From Balaenoptera acutorostrata (lineage: Eukaryota; Chordata; Mammalia; Artiodactyla; Balaenopteridae), in NCBI RefSeq assembly GCF_949987535.1, contig NC_080064.1:46705937-46769936 (forward strand): DNA of 64,000 nt, given 5' to 3'. Under the pieces are notes generated by a model. It did not search any database. It worked only from the letters and a program-made list of their open reading frames with translations, and was not told the origin of the DNA. Below, piece by piece: positions 27,455-36,400 of the stretch. Both the position numbers and the translations under genes were made by a program. Positions within the stretch are counted from its first letter, which is position 1. Every line of letters begins with the position of its first letter.

Positions 27455-30400
27455 ATTAAAAAAAAAAATATTTGAAAGTTTTCCCAAATGTTTCTTAACG
27501 TGATTCTTTGACATAAACAGTTGCAGGAGTAAGTCTGTATTTTGATGGAATTGCTACAACACGAAGCATTTATGTGTTTTGGGTAGCTGAGATCAGCTGT
27601 TTAAGCTCTCTGAGGTACAAGATAACTTGAGTTAAATTTTCTAAGAGAGTTATATTTTAGGAATTAAATTAAAGAGCAGCAAATCAGGAATCAAGAAATT
27701 AAAGTTTTAGTCCCAGCTGTACCATTAATTACTGTCCTAGAGTAAGCTCTTCTTTTCTCCTCCTTTTCTTCTCTCCTTTCCTTTCTTAAGCATTCACTGT
27801 TCTAGGGGCTGAATAATGTTCTAGTGGCTGGATACAGAACAGTGACTAAGAAGAGATGTGGTACCTGCTTTCACAGAGCTCATATTCTAGCAGGATCAAT
27901 AAAGACAAGTAAACCAACACATAATTCAGATTGTGCTAAATTCCACAAAAGGAAAAACAAAAGGTCTTCAAATGAAAATAGGAGCCTACTCTGTTCAGAA
28001 TGGTGGTCATAGAAAACCTCTCTGAAGAGGTGGTCTTTAATCTGGAACTAGAAGGATGAGACAGATTTAGCCATTCAAAGAATAGTCCAGGCAGAGAGGC
28101 TGAAATGGAAAAGGTCCTGTTGGGGGAAGACAGAAAAGCCTACCTTGTTTGAAAAACTGAGAGGCAACTCTCCCAGCTGGGAGCCGGGGTGCAGGCGAGA
28201 ATGGCACAGATGAAGCTGTAGAGACAGGAAAAGCCAGATGATGCAGAAATTTGTAGACTGTGATTAAAAGGAAAGCAACAGAGGTGTTTAAAGCAAGAAA
28301 ATGATACATTTTATGTTTTAAGGGGATGTTTTGCAGTTATGTGGAAAATGGAATGGAATGGATGAATGAGAGAGTGAAAACTAGAGATACCAGGGAGAAG
28401 ACTAGTGCAGTAACTAGGTAGGACATGATGGTGTTTGGAGTAGGATGGTGGCAGAGGAAACAGAGAGAAGTCAACTTAAAATCTATGTGAGATTAAATCA
28501 AAGGACCTGTTTACAGTCTGGATATGGGGAATAAGAAAAAGGGATGAATCGTGGCTGATTCCTATGTTTTGGCTTGAGCATGCAGGTAGACGGTGATGCC
28601 ATTTACTGAAAGGGAGAAGAATGAAGGCTGGGGAGATATAATGAAGTTCCGTTTTAGGCACGGTTTGAGATGTCTGTGTGGCAACCAAGAGGAGACAGTT
28701 GGCTCTTCAAGTCTGTTGTGCTCAGAGAAGAGGTCTGGGCCACAGAGATATAATAAAGCAGAGGGCCATCAGCACAAAGATAGCATTTAAACCCATGAGA
28801 ATGGAAGGTATTTCTTAGAGATAGTACTCTGGATCAAAGTTGGGTAGAGGTGAAGGAGTCAAGAAAGGAAAGGTGGCTGAGGGGCAGGCAGAAAGCAAGA
28901 GACTGTAGGAAGGAAGTCTCAAGGAGGGAGAAACTGACTGTGACCCTTCCTGTTGACGGGGTCAAGAGACATTTCCCCTGGATCTAGAAACATGAAGGTG
29001 TTGGTGTCTTAACGACAGCTGTTTCAGTGGAGTGGTGGAAAAAGAAGGCAGAATGGAATGCCTTGAAGAGTTAATGGAGAGTTCAGTCTAGTTACCCCAA
29101 GCATCTCTCCAGATGAAAATAACTAACACCACTGGATAAAAACATTAAAAAAAAGAAACTTTAAAAATATATAGCTGAGTTGACACAAAGCGCTCAGAAG
29201 TTTAAAAAAAAGAGAAAGCAGAAATCCTGTGAGGTAAGCAAACTGTGAGGCCAGCTTTCATGCTGTAGGCATCTGTGGAACTCTGGAGACCTCTAGCTTC
29301 CATTTTCACAGCCTTACAGTGGCTGAGAGGCAGGACACATAGCCAAGACAGGGCTCAGAGACTAAGAAGAGTTTGTCACATAAATCAAGAACCCAAAGGG
29401 CTACATCCTGAGTGTAAGATGAACTGAAATAAACTTAACTGTGGAAGGGAAACAACAAAGAAGCCTGCCTACCTTGACTGTGGTACTGGATTGTGAGAAG
29501 AAAAAAATTCTCCAGGAATTTATAACCACAAAATTGCCCTCACATGGCTTTGCTGCTCCAATTCACACTGCCTTTATGGTCTGAAAAACCTTAAGCTGAG
29601 AATTTATTCCCAAATCGTAGTATCCCCAGGCATCTGGAAGAAGTAAATCTTTTTTGGAGGAAAGAACTTTCAACTCAGGCCTCAAAAAATCTTCTTAGAT
29701 TAAATTCCAAGAAACGTAAGTTCACAGGAAAACAAAAAAATACGTATAAAAATGTTTTTCTATATACATACATACATACACAAAACAACTGAGTAAAAGC
29801 TGGCAGAATCAGACCAGCTTTTAGATATCAGACATATGCTTCTAAGTTAAGCATTAAACATATAAGTTAAGCATTAAACAAGGAGGAGATTGAAAATATG
29901 AGTCAAGAACATGAGATAATAAAAAATAAGCAGAGTCAAAAAAGAACCAATGAGAATTTATAGAAATGAGAAATATAATAAATGAAATTAAAGACTTAAT
30001 GAATAGGTTAAATAGCTTATAGGATACAGATAGAAAAAAAATTAGTGAACTGGACCACAGATCTGAAAAAATGTTATCAGAAATGCAGTACAAGAAGACA
30101 GAAAGATGGAGAATATGAAAGAGAATAAGGGACATAAGAACAGAATGAGAGGGACTTCCCTGGTGGTCCAGTGGCTAAGGCTCCACACTCCCAACCCAGG
30201 GGGCCCAGGTTCGATCCCTGGTCAGGGAACTAGGTCCCATATGCCTCAACTAAGAATTCGCATGCCGCAACTAAAGATCCTGCATGCCGCAACAAAGATC
30301 CCATGTGCAGCAATTAAGACCCAGTGCAGCCAAATAAATAAATAAATATTAAAAAAAAAAAAGAACAGAATGAGAAGGTCCAACATGTATCCAATCAAAG

Positions 30401-33400
30401 TCCTAGAGGAAACGAGACTAATGGGGAAGAGGCAATATTTACAAAGGTAATGGTGGAGAATTTTCCAGAATTTCTACAAGATATAAATCCTTAGATTCGA
30501 AAATTCAATGATCTGAAGCAAAATAAACAAAAAGAATACCTCAATTAACTGCAGTGAGAGTCAAATTGCCAACTATCAAAAAGAAATAAAATAGCCATGA
30601 AGAAAAGAAAGACTTCTTACAAAGGAACAACAGTCAGACCAACAATCAACTTTCAATAACAATACTCAAAGCCAGAGGACAGGGCTTCCCTGGTGGCGCA
30701 GTGGTTAAGAATCCTCCTGCCAAGGCAGGGGACATGGGCTCAAGCCCTGGTCTGGGAAGATCCCTCATGCTGTGGAGCAACTAAGCCCGTGGGCCACAGC
30801 TACTGAGCCTGCGCTCTAGAGCCCGCGAGCCACAACTACTGAAGCCCACGCACCTACAGCCTGTGCTCCACAACAAGAGAAGCCACTGCAATGAGAAGTC
30901 GGTGCACCGCAACAAAGAGTAGCCCCCACTCGCTGCAACTAGAGAAAGTCACGCACAGCAACAAAGAATCAAAGCAGCCAAAGATAAATTAAAAAAAAAA
31001 AGCCAGAAGACACTGAAATGATAGCTTTGACGTTCTGACAGAAAAATGTATGTCAATCTAGGATTTAAAACCCAGTGAAAATGTTCTTCAAGGAATAGGA
31101 AATAAAGTCAAGTTTAAGCCATCAAAAACAAAGACTCAGCTCCCAATGGACCCCTTATGAAAGGACACTGTACAGGATGCACTCCAGGAAGAAGAAAAAT
31201 CATCCCAATGGAAGGTCTGAAATACAGAAGGAATGGTACACAAAGAGATAGCATATAAATAGGGCTGAGTCAAAACACTGTATAAGGTAATGATGACTGT
31301 ACCTACTTGAGGGGATAAAACAATACAGGAGAGGACTAAGACAATGCCCAATAAAGACAAAAGGATAATGAGTCAGGTGAGGAGTGAGTACACGAAACAG
31401 TCTAAGGTTTTCAAGTACTCCTCAGAGGAGGGTAAAGAGACTGATGAAATTTAGGTTTTGTTTAATTAATAAGTTAAAATTTTAGACTAACCACTAAAAG
31501 AGTAACTGAGAGGGAAGGATATGGAATCTTTCATCTGGTTGGTTGTGAAGGAGGATAGAGAATAATGCTGAAGCTAGAGATGGAAGTGGTATCCAAGGCA
31601 GAATTTTTAAAGATGGGAAAATACTAGACTCTGTTATACACAATGGGAATAATCTGATAAAGGGGAAAAAATTGAGGGTACCAAAGAAAGAATAGAAATG
31701 CTAAGGCATAAAATGCTTGAGAAGGCAAGAGGAAAGAAGAGGGGATCTAGGGTCTTTGCAGGAGAGATAATTCCTTTTGTGGTAATGAGAAGAAATTAAG
31801 AGACAACATTTCTGGGTCTCCATTGTTGTATATGTAAATTGGGGGGAGGAGAAAAAGAACATTTTCTGAGTACTTACTAAAGTGAACCACTGTGTTCAGT
31901 GTTTTTATATACATTTGTCATTTAATCTTCACAACGTAACTGAAGATAAGATTTTAGTATTTTGGGAGGCAAGACTGTATATAAAGAATGCAGACTATGG
32001 CACTAGATTGCATAGGTCTCCTCTATAAACAGGTTTGTGAACTTGGGCAAGTACTTAACCTCTGTGTGCCTCAGTTTCTCATCTACAAAATGGGGGTAAA
32101 AATAGTACGTAACTCACAGAGCTGTTGTGGGGACTAAATTCCACAGGATATACTCACAGTACTTTCCACTCAGCTCTCATTTCCTCTCTAGAATATTGCC
32201 TGACCTTCCAAGGTGGCAACTCCTTCCCCTTATTCCATACATAGTACTTATTATTATAATTGCACCTATTGTTTGTTATACTGTGATTTTTTTTTTTCGT
32301 ATTTCCTCCACTATGCTGTAAGTTAGAAGCCATGTCTTATTACTCTTTATACTAAGGGCAGGAACTATTTATTTATATCTCCAAAACCTAGAATAATGCC
32401 AGACACACAGCAAATGTTCAATAAATGATTGCTGAACTGAACCCCTGCCTTCTAGATAAATCAATGGACAAGTTTTCTATCTACTACATTGACTTCTTTC
32501 AAATGTCTCTCAAAAACCAAACAGTGTTTGATCAACAAATTGTCTGAATTATGTACTCCTTGTGGGTATAATGTTATTGGCACTTCGTACGCCTTTAAAT
32601 ATAAAATGAGGATGTTGGTCTGTGCTTAGAAAAAAACAAAAGCTTTAAAGCTTACCGAGTTTAAAAGAAAATTATACATGAGATTAACTACTAGATTTTA
32701 TTTTCTGGGAATAATTAGTCGTTTCAAATGATTTCAAATGCTCTAGCTTCTCAAACATCTCTAAAAAACTGGGACACTCATTAAACTGGGGTTCTGGTAA
32801 TTCAATAAATAGGGCACTTTTCATGTCATGCAGTCATTTCTCATTTCACCAAACATTATTTCAAATCTCTAAAGTTCTTCATGATGTTAATTAACAAGCT
32901 ATGGAAAAATATGCAATAGCTGAAAAAAATGTTAAGCAATTTTATGAACCATATGGAGTATTTGTCATTTTTCATAGGTTGTTTTAATCCTTCCATGTAA
33001 ATTGTCATTTCTGTAGCAGAGAAAATCTTTTTCAATACATTTATCTATCAAAGGATGAAACAAAACTATGTTTACCTTTTGGAAAGTAGATACAGGTGAA
33101 ATAGCAAACATATTTCCCTCTCCAAACACTTCTGCCCAATTCCTTTGAGACACTTTCATTCTGTTTTTAAAATGGTATTCATTATCAGGATTGAAAGCCT
33201 AGATTCAAAGAGAACAGAGGAGCATTATTATGATCTACTTCTATAGCAACACATATTAGCATTAGAAAAGAAGATAAAAATATAGCCTTGGACTCCCTCA
33301 TTAATGGAATCTTTCAAGTATCCCAACAAAACATATTCCTTTGCCAGTGCTGAGGAACAAAGTGGTGCTCTCCTGTTTTGTTCAATGTTTGCTGTGGGGG

Positions 33401-36400
33401 AAGAAAAGGGGGTAGCAGGACGGGAGGTCTGATCCAGGCACGGTGATGCCAATGCTCCAGATGTCCTAGGGCTGCCGCAAGTAGAGATGGGCAACAAGGC
33501 AGTGAAGACAGAAGTTAGGAGGGAAAACACGAGCGCCCCTTCTTCGTGCAGCTACTGCTACTAGTCGGGGGAAAAGCCCAGAAACCAAACTACATCAACA
33601 CCCTATGTGACAGTATTTGTGATTCGAATAATCAGGGAGACATAAAGGAAAGCTATTTAATCATTCTAAAAGCTGAGAAAGCTTAAAATTAGAAAGGTAT
33701 TTCTTTAAAACTGAAAACACAGAACGGTTGTTCTGCTTTTAAAATAAAAAGCAAGAACAGTCAAGTTAATATCTTTAATGATAATATCATGATCACTCAT
33801 TATTAATTACAGGTCAGAAGGTAGTAGTTATTTTAAACAAAAGCAAAACACAAAGTACTTCATTTTAGACATACTGTACCATTGTAAGCACAGCCAGCAG
33901 ACCAGTGGGAATTGGATCTTGTTTTATTCTCTCTGCAGCCAGTTCTATTAATAGCATCAACATGTTGTAGATCCCTTCATGAATTTCAGTACCCCACTTG
34001 TGAACAGCACTTGATGTCAGCAGCTATAAAAACATAAAGGGCACTTTAGAGTCTTACTTGAAAAGAAAGAAAAGACATCTACAGTTATCAGTTCAGTCCT
34101 GACTAATGAAGAGATTACTACCATAATACTTATTTTTATGCAGATGACTTGCTTTAAAAGACCCATAGCTGTAGTCCTACTTATTCACTTATTTCACAGG
34201 CAACACTTAGTTTTGTTTTTTTGAACTTTAATTCCCTTATATTAAGACAGTTTGGGGAATTCCCTGGTGGTTCAGTGGTTAGGATTCCGCGCTCTCACTG
34301 TCGAGGGCCTGGGTTCAATCCCTGGTCTGGGAACTAAAATCCCACAAGCCACGCAGGGTGCCCAAATAAATAAATAAATAAAACAGTTTGTTTAAAAGAA
34401 AATGTTTGTTTTCTACTTTTCATTATTATTAGGGGAGGTCAAGTGGTGAACAACAAGAAAGAACCTGAGATCAGTTCCGGTACTACTATTTTCTAGCTGT
34501 GTGGTCTTGAACAAATTTACCCGAGTTCCCAGAGACTCAGTTCTCTCATCTCAAAAGAGGGATAATTCCTACCCACTTCACAGAGATGTTACAAGTATCA
34601 AAAGGTTTAACGAATGTAAAGTATTAGCGAGGTTTTATTATTAATATATTTTGGCTGTCGTTATTAATCAACATTCCTGGAATCTAAGAAATCTCATGAT
34701 TTGAACATGCACATTCTTTTCATATTATTTATATCTCAGAAACAGAGCTGCATCTTCCCACCTGTTGACCAGATGGCAGCAGGGCTCTGAATGTGAAAAA
34801 AATTTTAGAAATACCTTGTCAATTTATTTTGCTTGTATTTTCCTTCCTGGTATGTATAAAAGAAATATTCAATTTTTAAAAAAAGTTTAAGCAAATCTAA
34901 AATAGCACTGTAACATTGTTTACTTTGCAGCTATTTTTCTTAAATATAAAAAATGGTGCATCTTATACTCAGATAGCAGCTTAGGTTTGTTAAAAAGGAA
35001 GGAAAAGGCACACAGAAGAATCTAAAATCATCATCTTTGGATTTCCCCAATCTTTGATCTTCTAAGTCCTTGGGGAAGCCTAATTCAGGAACAACTGCCA
35101 AAATAGGGAATGGGAAAATGAAAGGATTCCACTTAATAAAATAATGGCAAATTGGTACAGTGGTTTCATGTTTTTGTAAGATTTCCCTTCAGAGGGAAAA
35201 TACTGTGCTATAAAAATTTCACCTTAGCCACACTGAGAACCCCTTAACAAGAGGGTTAAGACCCTGAAAGAGCCCAAACTTCTTTAGCTGCAGAGGAAAA
35301 CCTCAGTTCCAGACTTTCTCTATAGCAATTAGCTGCACTATTTGCTCAAATGAACAATAATCATAAGACTGATTCTATATAAGGCAATTAGTTACTATTT
35401 TTTGCTACTATTTTTTGCAAGAATTCTTTTGCCTGCCTATATATTCTTCCTATACTTAAAAATTAGATAATAGAGATTAAGATTTAAGACGCTTCATGTG
35501 ACAACAATAAAATTTATGTGGACTAAGCACCACTCCCTCTGTTGTCATCTCATATGTTCAGTTTTTACTTTGAAAATGGAGCTCTATCTAACTTCCAGAT
35601 GAGGTGGGGCAAGACAGGCAGCACCATGTGAGGAAGAGGCATACAAAGTTTAAACATAACTGTGCACTATGGCCAGACCTGGATGTTTTTCCCTGCCTGA
35701 ATATACTAGTAAAGAATCCAAGGGACTTTCCTGGCAGTGCAGTGGTTAGGAATCTGCCTGCCAACGCAGGGGACACAGGTTCAAGCCCTGGTCTGGGAAG
35801 ATCCCACATGCTGCGGAGCAACTAAGCCCGTGTGCCACAACTACTGAGCCTGAGCTCTAGAGCCCACAAGCCACAACTACTGAGCCCGGATGCCACAACT
35901 ACTGAAGCCCACGTGCCTAGAGCCCGTGCTCCACAACAGGAGAAGCCACTGTAATGAGAAGCCTGCACACCGCAATGAAGAGTAGCCCTTGCTCGCTGCA
36001 ACTAGAGAAAACCCACGTGCAGCAACAAAGACCCAACGCAGCCAAAAAAAAAAAAAAAGAATCCAGGCTGGCCTGAAGGTGAAAGGTGAAGAAAGTAGAA
36101 ATTACAATAAAGCTCCTTTTGTGCACCTTATTCACACAATTGCTTATTATTTGTACTTACTTCTTTTTTAAAAAAAAAAAAAAAAAAAAAAAGGGCAGCT
36201 TGTGAGAAAAACCCAGAGAAGGTAGGCAGAGAGTCATCATACCAGGAAACACAAGTCTAAAGGCACACAGAATTCTGTAGCCCTTCTAGTTTAGAGAAAT
36301 CTTTTTAATAGCTCTAAACTGTTAAGAATTGAATGACATTGAACATAATGCAAGGTACCTTTGTGCTCACAGTATTATAGGAAAAAACCCCCAACAACCA

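Larger units (their letters stand above)
29090..31480 (+). repeat. HAL1/L1 ORF1-type element, split by two SINEs
   Basis: Degenerate ORF1-like sequence with lysine-rich coiled-coil codons, then 'aagccagaggacag', 'ctccaggaagaagaaaaatc' and 'atcccaatggaaggtctgaa', as expected for a half-L1 or old L1 ORF1 3' part. It is interrupted at 30151-30375 and 30682-31010. Confidence 0.6.
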
